Source: Massilia sp. W12 (GTDB lineage: Bacteria; Pseudomonadota; Gammaproteobacteria; Burkholderiales; Burkholderiaceae_D). From it: a DNA stretch of 64,000 nucleotides. The position numbers were made by a program, and so were the translations under genes. Position 1 is the stretch's first letter. Each line of letters opens with the position of its first letter. Positions 1 to 12,300 of this stretch are shown here, piece by piece. The stretch covers positions 5,338,857 through 5,402,856 of the forward strand of contig NZ_CP147776.1 of assembly GCF_037300705.1 (NCBI RefSeq). The letters run 5' to 3'. Under the pieces are notes generated by a model. It did no database searches and was not told the origin of the DNA. It worked only from the letters and a program-made list of their open reading frames with translations.

Positions 1-79
1 GTAAATAGTGCTGATTTTTCCAATCCGGCAGTTTGGCGTTGGCAGCTTCGGGGCCGGGTTTGGCGAATTGATGGGACAT
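1..79 (-). CDS. Partial gene, N-terminus only; possibly a response regulator
   Basis: The first 26 codons of a gene that leaves the window read MSHQFAKPGPEAANAKLPDW and then KNQHYL. The ATG at 77-79 follows a GGAGG about five bases upstream. It begins 14 bases after the stop of the histidine kinase gene, so the two are probably co-transcribed. A kinase partner followed by a charged leader and a hydrophobic start of a beta strand fits a receiver-domain protein. That identity is inference from context only, because no phosphoacceptor motif lies within the window. Confidence 0.55.
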   Translation of the reverse strand, partial: MSHQFAKPGPEAANAKLPDWKNQHYL

Positions 80-93
80 GGCGCCTCCTTCGT

Positions 94-816
94 CTATGGC
101 AAGCGCAAAACAAAACAGCCGCCGCCGAGCCGACCGCCATTCTCCAGCCGGACGCTACCGCTGCGCCCGCGATTTTTGTGCATTTTCGCCACTTCGCTGG
201 AAAAATACAGTCCCAGTCCTGTGCTGTTGTTGGCGAAACTGACGCCTTGCGCCCGTCCGCATAAAGCCGCATTGCCACGCTCCAGCATGCCCGGCGGATA
301 GCCTTCGCCATTGTCTTCGACACGGATTTCCAGCTCCTCGCCCTGAATCCGCATCAGCAGCAGAATCTGATCTTTGGTGTAATGCACGGCGTTATTAATG
401 GCATGACTGACGACCCCCAGAATCAAGTCTTCATCGAAATACCAATCCTGTCCGGGATCGATATCGATCTCCAATGTGATGTGTTTGGAAGCGAGCAAGA
501 CTTTATTTTGCGCCTGCACCAGTTCAACAAAATCGCCCAGCCAGATGCCCTGCGGATCGTAGGGATAGCCAGGTTTGCCGACCTCTTTATACAGTGCGAG
601 TAATTGAATCAGATTATTATTGAGGCGCTTGGCCTCGTACAGCATGTGCGCCATCTGCGGGTAAGACTGGGCGTCTTTACCGGCTTGATCCACCAGCAAG
701 CGCTCCAGAGTGCAGCACAGCACGCTGATTGAATTTTTCATGTCATGCGCGGTGGAAGCCAGAAACATAAACAGTTCAGGCTCTTCCCGCGTCAACTCCT
801 CGTCTGCGCCATCCAT
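94..816 (-). CDS. Small sensor histidine kinase, cytoplasmic
   Basis: A 240-residue kinase with no membrane segment or signal peptide. An H-box-like TAHDMKNSISVL near residue 24 carries the presumed phosphoacceptor His. The ATPase domain shows an N-box (HAINNAVHY), a G1 box (VEDNGEGYP) and a G2 box (STGLGLYFSS). The start was set at 814-816 because GGAGG sits eight bases upstream. The longer open frame would run back through the terminator of the neighbouring gene. A receiver-domain partner may follow 14 bases downstream. The sensory input is unknown, and the protein may sense through another factor. Kinase identity is firm; the pathway is not. Confidence 0.85.
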   Translation of the reverse strand: MDGADEELTREEPELFMFLASTAHDMKNSISVLCCTLERLLVDQAGKDAQSYPQMAHMLYEAKRLNNNLIQLLALYKEVGKPGYPYDPQGIWLGDFVELVQAQNKVLLASKHITLEIDIDPGQDWYFDEDLILGVVSHAINNAVHYTKDQILLLMRIQGEELEIRVEDNGEGYPPGMLERGNAALCGRAQGVSFANNSTGLGLYFSSEVAKMHKNRGRSGSVRLENGGRLGGGCFVLRLP

Positions 817-953
817 ATGCTCTGCCTCCGTGCTGGTAGGGTGAACGGCTGCACTGGCGGCGACAAATGGGGGCGCTGACAGTGCCTGTTGCGCTTGCGA
901 GTCTATCTTAGCCGGAAAAGCGCAGTGTGGAAATTGGCAGGCAGGTAAAGATG

Positions 954-990
954 TAAAAAAACAAAAGGCGAACCGCAGTCCGCCTTTTGT
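954..990 (-). terminator. Rho-independent terminator after the beta-barrel gene
   Basis: On the minus strand ACAAAAGGCG and CGCCTTTTGT form a stem (961-970 with 981-990) around a GC-rich loop, followed by a run of T. It lies 20 bases after the stop of the outer-membrane protein gene and separates it from the histidine kinase gene. Confidence 0.85.
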
Positions 991-1009
991 CAAACAGGAT
1001 GCGCTGAAA

Positions 1010-1582
1010 TCAGAAGTTGAAGCGCGCGCCCAGGGACACGATGTTGGCTTTGCCGCCGTTGCCGTCAACCTTGCCAAAGCTTTCCAGCTCCAGGGTGATC
1101 GCTGCATTCTTGGTCAGGTGGTAGGCGGCGCCCACTGCTGCGTACAGATCCGTCTTATTGCCGCCGCCGGAAACGCTCACGCCCAAACCGCTGCCGCTCA
1201 CGTCGGCTTTATTGCGCGCCACGCCCAGCTTGCCATACACGGAGAATTTGTCATTGATCGGCGCAGTGCCGCGACCGGCCAGGTAGAAGGAGGATACTTT
1301 CACTTCAGCAGAGCCGGTGGCCGCGCCGGAACTGAAGGTGGTTTTGGCGGAACCGAAGTCAGCGTAGCCGCCTTCGAGCGCCAGGTGCGGGGTAAATTCG
1401 TAACCGCCAAAGATTTTGAAGCCGGTCGGTTTGTCGCTGGTGGAGGTGACATTCGCGCCCACAACTTCGATCGAATAATTCGATTTTTCCAGCGCCACGC
1501 CGGCGTATGCGCCTTCAGCGTGTGCGGACATGGAAACAGCGGAAGCGCCAGTGATGAGTGCAGCGATCAGGATTTTTTTCAT
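1010..1582 (-). CDS. Small outer-membrane beta-barrel protein (OmpA/OmpW-like porin fold)
   Basis: A 190-residue protein. The signal peptide MKKILIAALITGASAVSMSA ends at an AxA site (SAHA|EG). Amphipathic beta strands follow (GFKIFGGYEF, LALEGGYADFG, VYGKLGVARNKA, DLYAAVGAAYHL), and the last residues are SLGARFNF, the C-terminal Phe expected for BAM-assembled barrels. The length fits an eight-stranded barrel without a peptidoglycan-binding OmpA domain. The start was chosen at MKK because the longer frame adds an unlikely extension before a textbook signal peptide. Its ribosome site is weak (GAG). The gene has its own terminator. The ligand or function is unknown. Confidence 0.85.
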   Translation of the reverse strand: MKKILIAALITGASAVSMSAHAEGAYAGVALEKSNYSIEVVGANVTSTSDKPTGFKIFGGYEFTPHLALEGGYADFGSAKTTFSSGAATGSAEVKVSSFYLAGRGTAPINDKFSVYGKLGVARNKADVSGSGLGVSVSGGGNKTDLYAAVGAAYHLTKNAAITLELESFGKVDGNGGKANIVSLGARFNF

Positions 1583-1884
1583 TTGGATTACTCGCAAAAA
1601 GTTAAAGAAGGCTGGCAATTTGCAATGCATTGCGCAAAGACTCAGCCGCTTTGCTCATGAAACTCTGCTCGTACCGGAGTCCCATTACAAAATAGTTGAT
1701 GACGCAAGGTAACACCAGGAAAAAACAGGGTGTGAGGAGAAACAGTAAGAAGTGTTGCAAGCCGTAACTGACTTGCCAGTCAGATACTTTAATGCTACCC
1801 GGGGTAGCGCATTTTGCAACTGGCGGCGCGCGCCATCCTGCATGCTACACTTGGCGCTATTCCAATCTTTTCTCTACTTCCCTT
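1583..1884. other. Divergent intergenic region between the beta-barrel gene and glmU
   Basis: This 302-base spacer carries leaders and promoters for two divergent genes. Three short palindromes are visible: GCAATGCATTGC (1622-1633), CTGAC/GTCAG around TTGCCA (1768-1783) and GCTACCC/GGGTAGC (1794-1808). A possible extended -10 for glmU (TG then TACACT, 1843-1851) lies 33 bases before its start but has no good -35. I could not assign a convincing promoter for the barrel gene. The palindromes may be operators, which is unproven. Confidence 0.4.
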
Positions 1885-3258
1885 ATGAACGTCGTCATTC
1901 TTGCAGCCGGCATGGGAAAACGCATGCAATCCGCGCTGCCTAAAGTTTTACATCCGCTGGCCGGCAAGCCGCTGGTGCAACATGTGGTGGAAACCGCACA
2001 CAGCCTGGGCGCACAGCACATTTGCGTGGTGTATGGTCATGGCGGCGATCTGGTGTGTGAACGCCTGACAAAAGCGTGTCCCGATATTCCACTCAATTTC
2101 GCATTACAGCAGCCGCAACTCGGCACCGGGCACGCGGTGCAACAAGCTGTGCCCCATCTCGGGGACAGCCCCTTGACGCTGGTGCTGTATGGCGATGTGC
2201 CGCTGATTTCCGCGCAAACCCTGCAAGCCTTGTTGGCGGTCGGTGCGCCGGATCGCTTGGCCTTGCTGACGATGGAAGTGGCGGATCCGACAGGCTTGGG
2301 CCGGATTGTGCGCGACCAGGGCGCGATCCGCCGCATTGTCGAACATAAAGACGCCACGCCGCAGGAATTGCAGATCCGTGAAATCAATACCGGCATCATG
2401 CTGATTCCAACCGCGCATCTGGGGCCATGGCTGGCCGCGCTGAAAAACGAAAATGCGCAAGGCGAATACTATTTAACCGACATCGTGGCGCAAGCGGTGG
2501 CGCAAGGCTTGCAAGTGGCCTCGGCCAGCGCACAAGCTGAATTTGAAATTCTCGGCGTCAACAGCAAGCAGCAATTGGCCCAGCTGGAGCGGCTCTACCA
2601 GGCGCATCAGGCGCAAACCTTATTGGCCGCCGGCGTCACGCTGATGGATCCGGCGCGCCTCGATATCCGTGGCAAACTGCGCTGCGGGCGCGATGTCAGC
2701 ATTGACGTCAACTGTGTGTTTGAGGGCGATGTTGAGCTGGGCGAAGGCGTGCAGATCGGCGCCAATTGCGTGCTGAAGAATGTCAGCATCGCCGCCGGCG
2801 CCGTAATCCATCCCTTCTGTCACCTGGAAGGCGCCATCGTCGGAGCCGGCGCGCTGGTCGGCCCGTATGCGCGTCTGCGTCCCGGTGCGGAGCTGGCGCA
2901 ACAAGTGCATATCGGGAATTTCGTCGAAGTCAAAAATGTGCAAATCGGCCCCGGCAGCAAAGCCAATCATCTGGCTTATCTGGGCGATGGCGAAGTGGGC
3001 GCGCGCGTCAACATCGGCGCCGGCACGATTTTCTGCAATTACGATGGGGTGAATAAATTCCGCACCGTGATTGAAGATGATGTCTTCATCGGCTCTGACA
3101 GCCAGCTGGTGGCCCCGGTGCGGGTCGGGGCCGGAGCCACGATTGGCGCCGGCTCCACCATCACGCAAGATGCGCCCGCCGGCAAACTCAGTCTGGCGCG
3201 CGGTCGTCAAGTCACCATTGAAAGCTGGCAACGGCCACAGAAAAAGCCGAAAGCCTGA
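1885..3258 (+). CDS. glmU: Bifunctional GlcNAc-1-P uridyltransferase / GlcN-1-P acetyltransferase
   Basis: The 457-residue protein makes UDP-GlcNAc, the precursor for peptidoglycan and lipopolysaccharide, in the cytoplasm. The N-terminal nucleotidyltransferase domain begins with LAAGMGKRM and the conserved Lys of [19 protein letters not shown] carries the metal-binding Asp. From about residue 250 a left-handed beta helix of hexapeptide repeats forms the acetyltransferase, with the family signatures NFVEVKN and NHLAYLGD. Length matches the family (about 456). The ATG at 1885 precedes the family-typical MNVVILAAG; the longer open frame adds 31 unlikely residues. No strong Shine-Dalgarno is visible. 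Confidence 0.97.
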   Translation: MNVVILAAGMGKRMQSALPKVLHPLAGKPLVQHVVETAHSLGAQHICVVYGHGGDLVCERLTKACPDIPLNFALQQPQLGTGHAVQQAVPHLGDSPLTLVLYGDVPLISAQTLQALLAVGAPDRLALLTMEVADPTGLGRIVRDQGAIRRIVEHKDATPQELQIREINTGIMLIPTAHLGPWLAALKNENAQGEYYLTDIVAQAVAQGLQVASASAQAEFEILGVNSKQQLAQLERLYQAHQAQTLLAAGVTLMDPARLDIRGKLRCGRDVSIDVNCVFEGDVELGEGVQIGANCVLKNVSIAAGAVIHPFCHLEGAIVGAGALVGPYARLRPGAELAQQVHIGNFVEVKNVQIGPGSKANHLAYLGDGEVGARVNIGAGTIFCNYDGVNKFRTVIEDDVFIGSDSQLVAPVRVGAGATIGAGSTITQDAPAGKLSLARGRQVTIESWQRPQKKPKA

Positions 3259-3289
3259 GCCAGCGGCACATCAGCGCCCGGCCCCGGCG

Positions 3290-3333
3290 CAAAAAAGAAA
3301 AAAGCCACACTCCGCAAAGAGTGTGGCTTTTTC
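3290..3333. terminator. Bidirectional terminator between glmU and the exoprotein gene
   Basis: AAGCCACACTC (3302-3312) pairs with GAGTGTGGCTT (3319-3329) around a six-base loop. An A-rich run on the left and T-rich run on the right let it serve both converging genes: glmU, ending at 3258, and tpsA, ending at 3349. Confidence 0.9.
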
Positions 3334-3348
3334 TTATGCGCTTACGGC

Positions 3349-6300
3349 TCAGCGTTGCGGGGCCGACTTGGCCGCTGCCGGCAAGGGCTTGCCGGCTTCA
3401 ACCGCAGGTTGCGCCGCCGCCTGGCAATTCACGCCAGGCTGCAGGCTTACGCCTTTGTCGCCATTCTGTCCCTCTTGCGCGAGATTGCACGGCGGCAGGG
3501 TCTGCACTTCCAGTTTGCCTTGATGCGGCAAAGAAGTGGCCTGCTGCAAATCACCCGTGAAGCCATAGGTGATTTTTTGCTGGGTGTCGCCATTGCGCGC
3601 CACACCGCAATCGCCACCGCCCTGCACCGCGAAGCCGTTGCCGCCATCGCCAACCCCAATCGTATTGCCGCTGCGGCAGTTCGGCAGCGGACGCACTTCC
3701 AACGCGCCCTGATGCGGATACGAAGCCACCGCCTGCAAATCGCCGGCAAAGCCGTAGGTCATTTTCTTGGTCGAAGCGTCTTCTTTTTGCAACTTGGAAG
3801 ACAAGCCTGTCATGGCCCCGGATTGCAAGGAGCTGATCGCGCCCGAAATCGACGCATTGCCGTTCACGCAAGCGCCCAGATTGACACGCAAACAGGTGGT
3901 ATTCGCCACATCCGCAAAGAAGTCGGTCTTGAGCGCAAATGGGATCTGGATGAAGCCATTGCGTCCTTGCTGGAAGCGGGCGAGTTCCGCGCTGTTCAAA
4001 CGGAATTGCGTGGTGGCGCTGCCAAAGTCCTTATCGCGCGGTACGGTGATATTCAAGACTTTGACATCAATCAGCTTGCCTTCCTGCTGCGTAATATCGC
4101 CACTGCGGCTGAGCATGCTGAATTCGCCGCTGGTCTTGATATTGCCCAAGCTCATCTTGCCGCTGGCGCTGACCGCAAGCGAGGCTGCGCTGCCGCTCAC
4201 ATCCAAGGCGCCGCCGGCGTCGAGAGAAACCGCGCCATTGCCGCTGACCACGGCCCGCAAATCGCTGGCGTCCACCAGTTTGACCGCGCCATCCAAGCTC
4301 ACATTGCCAATGAAATCATTGTCTTTATGACTCAAGTCCGCCACGCCGTTATCAATCGATTTGATGTCAGTTGCGCCGCCAACTTTCAAGCCGGCGCTCT
4401 GCGTCACGCCGCCAGCCCCGGATTGCACGCTCAAACCCTGCTCCACGGTGGTGGCGCCGAACAGCAGCTTATTGCCCTTCAGGCTGAGTGCGCCGCCATT
4501 GGCGATGCCGGCCACGCTCAGATCAGCTGCCGCATGCAGGCTGACCGCACCACGGGTATTTAACTCCGCATCCAGATTCTTCGCGCTGTTGACCTGAGTC
4601 GCGCCGGCGTTCAGCGTGAGCTTGCCGCCAAAGGTGTTTTCTGCATGCGCCAAAGTAAGCGCTGCGCCATTCGTGTTGAAGCTGGCCGGGCCACTCAACT
4701 TCAGTGCAGCGCTTTGCGTCAACGCCCCGCTGCTGACCACCGACAAAGGCCCGCCGACATTCACCACGCCCAATTGCAGGGCGTTGGCGTCAACCACGCT
4801 GGCGGCGGCGTTGCCGCTGGTATTGAGCGAGAGCGCGCCTACGAAATCATTTTTGGCCGCATCCAGCACAATCGCGCTGTTGCCGCCGCTGATGCTGCTG
4901 ACGCCCGCCACGCTCAGACCATCCGCAGTCTGGCTCACGCCTTGCGCACTGACCGTTAAATTGCCTTCGGTCTGCACCGCGCCCAACTGCAACGCCGCCT
5001 TATTGCCCAGGCTGATCGCATTATTCGCACCGCTGTTGCTGACTGAAACTGCGCCCTTGAATTCATTTTCCGCATCCGCCAAGGTCACCGCATTGCCGCC
5101 GGCAAGGATGCGGCTGGCGCCGCCCACCTTCAGCGCGCCATCTTGCGTCACTTCCCCGTTCGCATTCACATTCAATGCGCCGTTGATGCTGGACGCGCCG
5201 AGTTGCAGTGCTGCGCTGTTGATGCTGGCGTCGCCGCTGGCGGTGGCGCTGATGCTGAGCGCATTCACATCGGTGATTTGCAGCGCGCCGCCCTTGGCTT
5301 CGAGCTGGGTGAAGTCATTTGCCTGGGTCAGCGTAATCGCATTGCTGCCGGCGTTCAGGCTGGCGTTGCCCTTGACTTCCATCACGCTGTCCTTACTCTG
5401 CGTGATCGCGCCGCTGGCCGTCGCCTGCAAATTGCCGGCAACCTTGATCTGGCCGTAAGTCAAGGCCGCGCTGCTGCTGCTCAAGGCGCCCAGATTACCG
5501 GCCAATTCCAGCTTATTCAGGTCCGTAATGCTGGCGTTGGCGGCGTTGATTTCCACTTGAGTAAAATCATTCGCGCTCTGGGTCAAGCTGACCGTGCCGG
5601 CCCCGGCTTCGATGCTGGTCTTGCCGCTCACCGTGAGCGCGCCGTTTTGCGTGATATTCGCCGCGCTGCTGTTGAGCGAGAGCGCACCCGTCACGGCGCC
5701 CTTGGCCAGAATCAAGCCATTCTTGTCCACCACTTGCGTATCGCCGCTGTTCAAGCTCAAAGGCAAGGTGAAATCATTACCGTTGTTGTTCAACTGCGCC
5801 AGATTGCCGCTGGTGTTAATGGTGGTCTGGGCATTCCCGCTGCCGCTGGCTGCGGCTTGCGTCAGCGCGCCGCTTTGCTCCAGCTTGCCGCCGGTGCTGA
5901 TATTCAGATTGCCATTGCCGACCGCCGAAGCGCCCAGCATCAGGGCATTCGCATCCACCACGCTGACATCATTGGTCCCGCTGTTATTCAGGCTCAGCGG
6001 GCCGGTGAAGTCATTATTGGCCTGGGTCAGCGCAATCGCATTGGCGCCGGCGTTGAAGCTGGCGCCCAGCGCGCCGGCGGCCTGCTTCAAGGCCCCGCTT
6101 TGCGTGATCGCGCCATTCGCGCTGACCGTCAATGTGCCGCTGCCGACAGTCGAGGCCGCCAACTGCAGTGCGCGGCCATTGCTGAGCGCGACATTATTCG
6201 CCCCGCTGTTATTCAAGGCCACCGGCCCGGTCAGGCTGTTGCTGTTCTTAGTCAACAGCAGTGCGCCTGCGCCGGCATTGAAGCTGGCTCCATCCGCCCC

Positions 6301-9300
6301 GGCTTCCTGCGTCAATTCGCCATCTTGCGTGATGCCGCTCTTGGCGCTCACGCTGAAGGCGCCGGAACCCAGATTCGATTTGCCGAGTTTCACCTCATTT
6401 GCATCCACCAGCGACACATCGTTGCGGCCGCTGTTATTGAACGCCACCGCGCCGGTGAAATCATTGCCTTCCTTATCCAGTTTGATAGCGGCGGCGCCGG
6501 CGTCAAAGCTGGCTTCACCGGCTTTCGCCGCCTGAGTCAATGCGCCGCTCTGGCTGATCGCGCCGGCGGCTTGCACCGTCAGCTTGCCGCTGCCCAGGCT
6601 GGAGAGGCCCAGATTCAAAGGCCCGTTATTGCGCAGCGCGACATCATTTTGCCCGCTGTTATTCAAGCTCACCGCGCCGCGCAGATTGTTATCCGCATTG
6701 CTCAAGGTGATCGCATTCGCGCCAGCATTGAAGCTTGCGCTTTGCGGCTCATTGCCGGTTTGTGTGATCAAACCCTCCTTGCTCTGGGTGATCGCGCCGC
6801 CAGCGCTAATCGCCAGTTTGCCGCTGCCGACTTCCACCTTATCCAGCAACAGGGCATTGCTGTCGCGCAGGGTGACATCAAAATTCCCGCTGTTCTTCAA
6901 GTTGACTGCCGCGCCGAAATTATTGTCCTTGTTGTCCAGCGTGATGCTGTTGGCGCCGGCGTCAAAGCTGGCGACATCCGCCACCGACAAGGCGCCGGTC
7001 TGGGTGATCGGGCCGCCGGCGATCGCCGTCAGCTTGCCGCTCAATGTCGAGCCGGACATGGCGATTGCAGAACGGTCGTAATTCAGCTTCAAGTCATGTA
7101 ATTGGGTCGGCAAAGTCAGCGAGGCCGATGAGTTCGGATGCACATTGCGGATTTCCACATTATTGATGCTGCCGCTGCCATTGACGATGCTGACCGGGCC
7201 GGTGAAATCATTTTCCGCATCCGCCAGCAAAACGTTTTGCAAGCTGTTGGTATTGACGCGGAAAGTCGAGGAACCGCCCACCGTCAAACGCCCGGCCTGG
7301 GTGATATGGCCGCCGGCATTCACGATCAGATCGCGCGCCACACTGCTTTGCGCAAATTTGACCGTATTCGCATCGGTGATCAGCGCATTGCCGCTGCCGC
7401 TGGTGGTCAGCGCCACATTGCCGGTGAAATCATTATTGCTGTCGATCAAATTGATACTCCCGGCCCCGCTGTTGATGCTGACAAGGCCGGCATTGGCGGC
7501 CTGGCGCACAGCCCCGGTCTGGTTCAATTCGCCATTATTTTGAATCGTCAAGGCCCCCGTGCCCAAGGTGGACGCGCCCAGCGTCAAATTGTTCGCATCA
7601 TAAATCACGACCTCACCGCCGCCGCTGGTGTTCAAGCTCACATCGCCCTTGAAATCATTCGCCACCTTGTCCAGACGGATCATGCCGCCGGCGGTGAAGC
7701 TGGATTTGCCATTCACCGTCAGCACATCGCTTTGCGTGATATTGCCGCCCGCAGTCAAGCTTAAATCACCTTCCAGCGTGTATTTGCCGATGTTGATCGA
7801 AGCGGTGTCAAATTGCAGCGCCAGGCTCTTCACATCAGATGGCAAAATCGGCCACAAGGCATTGTTATTCGCGTAACGCAGGCTGACTTTATCAATCAGG
7901 CCAGGGGCCGCTTCGGCAACCGTGACTTGTCCCTTGAATTGGTTAGGCTGGGTGTTCAGCAAAATATCCGATTTCACGTTCTGTATCGTGAATTTGGCTT
8001 CGCCGCTGATATCCAGCACGCCGCTTTGGCTGATATTGCCGCCGCTCGTCAGATTCAAGCTGCTCACGGTGCTGGCGCCCAGGTCAAGCGCATTCTTATC
8101 TTTCACCGTGGCCGCAGCGCTGCTGCTGAGTTTGAGCGCACCGGTGAAATCATTATCCGCATGATCCATCGTAATGCTGCCGCTGGTGCTGCTGACCACC
8201 GCCGCAGCCGCGCTGGCGGCCTGGGTCAAGGGGCCGGACTGGCTGATATTGCTGCCGGCGTTGATGGTCAGATTGCCGCTGCCCAGATCAAGCTTGCCCA
8301 ATTCCAGCGTATTCGCGTCTTTCAGCGTCACAGCGTTATCGCCGCTGTTGCTGATCGCCACCGCCTGCTTGAAGTCATTGTCTTTATCCAGCGTCACCGG
8401 ATACGCTCCGGTTTTCACTGAGGTGGCGCCGCTCACCGTCAAAATCCCGCTCTGGGTGACAGCCTTGCCGGCAGTCAGATCCAACTTGCCGCCCAGCGTC
8501 ATGGCCGGCAGCGTCATGGCTGCATTCGGGAAATTCAGGGTCAGATCTTTCACCGCCGTGGCCAACTGCGGCACAGTGGCCAGATTATTGGCGTTGCTCA
8601 CGCTGATATTGCGCATATTGCCGCTGCTGGCCGCCAACGTCAGCGTGCCGCTGAAATCATTCGCGCTATCGCTCAAGGTGACATCCACATCCGTCCCGCT
8701 GGCGGTCAGGGTCAGATTGCCGGCCAGATTCAAAGCTGCGCTTTGCGTGATCGCGCCCGCGCTTTGCAAGCTCAAATGCTGGCCAAGACTCAAGGCGCCC
8801 AATTCGGTGGCGCGGTTGTTGCGCACTTTCACATCGTTCGCACCGGTATTGCTCAGCGCCAGGCTGCCGACAAATTGGTTCTCCGCATGCTCCAGCGTGA
8901 TCGGTTTATTCCCGGTGCTGATGCTGACTGCGCCAGCCTTGCCGTTCAAATCGGCGGTTTGCTTGATCGCCCCGGTTTGCGTAATCGCGCCGCCGACCGA
9001 GCTGATGCTCAAGGCGCCATCGCCGACAGTCGAAGCGCCCACGCTCAAATCGCCGGCATTCTTCAAGCTGACATCATTGCTGCCCTGATTTTGCAGACTG
9101 ACCGCGCCGACAAACGCATTATTCACATCATTCAGCGCAATGCTGTTGGCGCCGGCATTGAAATTCGCCGTGCCGCTGACGCTGATCGGCCCGCTTTGCG
9201 TGATCTTGCCGCCGGTGGTGACGCTCAAATTGCCGTCAATATTGGTGGTGGCGATCTCCAGCGCAGCATTGTCATATTGCAAGCTCAAATTGCGCAGCTT

Positions 9301-12300
9301 GCTCGGGGCCACGACTGCCGTCGGGGTGCTGCCCAGACTGCGCACGGTCACATCCCGCACCGAATCGGCAGGTGGATTGACAGCGCTGATGCTGACTGTC
9401 CCTTTAAACTGATTTGCCTCGCCCAGCAATACATCGCGCTCGGCGCCGGCCACTCTAAAGGTCGAAGTCCCATCCACGCTCAAGGCGCCGCTCTGCGTGA
9501 TATTGCCATTCGCATTCGCGTTCAAATTCCCTTTGATGGTATTCGCGCCAAACACCAAATCGCCGCCAGCGTTCGCGCTCAAATGCTGGCCGAGCACGCC
9601 GCCGGAGACATGCAAGCCATTCACATCGCTGATCGTGACATTGTTCGCGCCGCTGTTTTTCAGCGTCACCGCGCCGGTGAAATCATTATTGCCATGATTC
9701 AGCGTGATCGGATTGGCGCCTGCGTCAAAGCTGGCGCTCGCGCCTGCCAGCTGTGTCACCTTATCGGTTTGCGTAATCGCCCCGTTCGCACTCACGTTCA
9801 GCGCCCCGCTGCCAAGCTCCAAGCGGCCCAGAATCAAGGCGCTGTTGTTATTCAGCTGCACCGCCTTGTTCCCGCTATTGAGCAGGCTCACGCTGCCGCT
9901 GAACTGATTGGCTTCGCCCAGGGTGATCTTGTTCGCATCCGCCTTGAAGCTTGCAGCGCCGCCCACGCTTAAAGCGCCGCTTTGCTCCACATCGCCTTTC
10001 ACATCAATCGTCAGCGTATTGCTGACCGAACCGGCGCCCAAGCTCAAGCCAGCGCTCTGACTCACGCTCAGATTGTGCAAGCTGTTCGAGGGCAAACTCA
10101 AGGTCTGCTTATTGATGCTCTTATTGTTCAGCTTCACATCATTAAAGCTGCCGCCATTGCTGCTGGCCAGCGCCATGCCGCTGTCAAACTGGTTGTCGCT
10201 GTGTTCCAGCGTCAAATCCACTCCGCTGGCGCTATCCGCTGTCGCCTGCAAAGCGCCGCTGACTTTCAGCGCCCCGTTCTGTGTGATATTGCCGCCCGAG
10301 GTCAGGTTCAAATTACCGCCCACCGTGGCCCCGTCCAGCGCCATGGTGCTGCCGGCGTTGAGACTGAGATTGCCGCCCACCGTGGCCGCGCTCAGATTCA
10401 AGCTGCTGCCGGCGCTCAAGCTGACATTCGCATCACTGTTGACGCTCACGCTCAAGCTGTTCTTGTCGCTCAAGGCGATATGCTTATCCACCCCGCTGCT
10501 GCTGAGTGTGACGGCATTCTGGAAATCATTGCCGGCGTCGCTCAAGGTAATGGTATCGGCCCCGGCGTTAAAGCTGGCGCTTCCCACCACTTTCAACGGC
10601 CCGCTTTGGCTGATCGCGCCGCCGGAAATCACCTCCAGATTGCCGGCGATGGTGGTTTGCGGCAAAGTCACCGAAGTATTGTCAAACTGCAGCTTCAAAC
10701 TGTTGATGCCGGACGGCAGCACAGGATTGGCCGCCTTGGTGCTCAGATTGCGCAAGGTGACATCATCCACTGTGCCGCCGCTGCCGGCCGCCACCGTCAC
10801 CGTGCCGGCGAAGTTATTCGCCTGATCCAGCGTGACATCATCCTTGGTTCCGGTAATGGTGAAGGTCGAAGCGCCGCTTACGAGCGCTGCGCCGCTTTGT
10901 GTGATTGCGCCCTTGGCATCCACATTCAACGCGCCGCCGGCTGTGATCGCAGCCAGCGAGAGCGCGCTGCCGGCGCGCAAACTCAGATCCTGGCCCGCTG
11001 TGCCGCCTGCGCTCAGCGCATTTTTGTCCACCACGCTGATGTTATGGGCGCCGCTATTGCTCAAGGTCAAGGCGCCGAGGAAATTATTATCGGCATGCTC
11101 CAGCGTGATCGGATTCGCGCCTGCGCTGATGCTGACCGCCGCCGCGCCGCTTTGCGTCAGGGCCTCATTTTGCGTAATCGCGCCAAGATTGGCGATGGTC
11201 AGCGCGCCGCTGCCCAAGTCCAGACGTCCCAGCAGCAAAGCCGCCTTCGATTTCAACACCACATCCTGCGCCCCGCTATTGGTCAGGGTGACGGCGCCGC
11301 CAAATTGATTGGTCTGCTCGGCCAGCGTGATCTTGCTGGCGCCGGCGTCGATGTTGACGCTGCCCTTGATATCAAACGCGCCGGTTTGCTTGACTTCACC
11401 GCCGGCGGCGATATTCAAATTGCCGCTCAATTCCAAGGTCGGCAAGGTTACCGAGGTGTTGGGGAAATTCAGGGTCAGATTGCGCAAACCCGAAATCGGC
11501 GAAGGATTCGAGGCCGCATTGCTCTTATTCCCGATACCGACATCCTGCAGCGTGCCGCCATTCACCGTGCTGATTTGAATGCTGCCGGTGAAATCATTAT
11601 TCGGATTGCTCAAATCCACGCTGCCCTTGTCCGCATTAATGCTCAGCGACGTGGCGCCCGCCACCGTCAGCGGCGCAGATTGGCTGATATTCGCTGCGGT
11701 CAGATCCAGCTTGCCGCCGATGGTCGAAGCGCCCATCAGCAAATTGCTCTTGGCCGCCAGCTTGGCTTCATTCGGGCCACTGTTCTTCAAACTGACCGCT
11801 GCGCCGAATTCATTATTGGCATTGCTCAAATTGATGGTGTGGGCGCCGGCGTCGATGCTGGTCACGCCTGTCACTTTGAAGGCGTCACTTTGGCTGATAT
11901 CGCCGCCTGCGCTGACCGTCAAAGCGCCGCCAATCGTGACCTTGCCCGGCAGGGCCAGTTTGGCGTTGGGGAAATTCAGCGTCAAATCATCGACATTCGC
12001 CGGCATCACCGGGGCCGCATCCTTGCTGCTGATATTTTTCAGATTCACATCGCGCACCGCACCGCCGCCGCTGGTCGCCACGGTGACTGCGCCAGCCAGA
12101 TTATTGTCCTGGCTCAGGCTCACGTCATGCGTGCCGCCGGCGATGGTGAAGCTGGACGTGCCGCCGACCGTCAGTGCGGCGGTTTGGCTGATTTCGCCTT
12201 GCGCGCTGACGCTCAAATTGCGCGTCACGCTGGCCGCGCCCAACACCACCTCGCCGCTGCTGTTCAAAGCGGCGTCGCGCGTCACACTGTCATTGCCGAG

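Noticed and set aside
3349-3800. The exoprotein as a contact-dependent inhibition toxin (CdiA)
   Set aside because: No VENN motif, pretoxin domain or toxin tip is present, and no small immunity gene follows. The C-terminus is a cysteine-loop anchor type.
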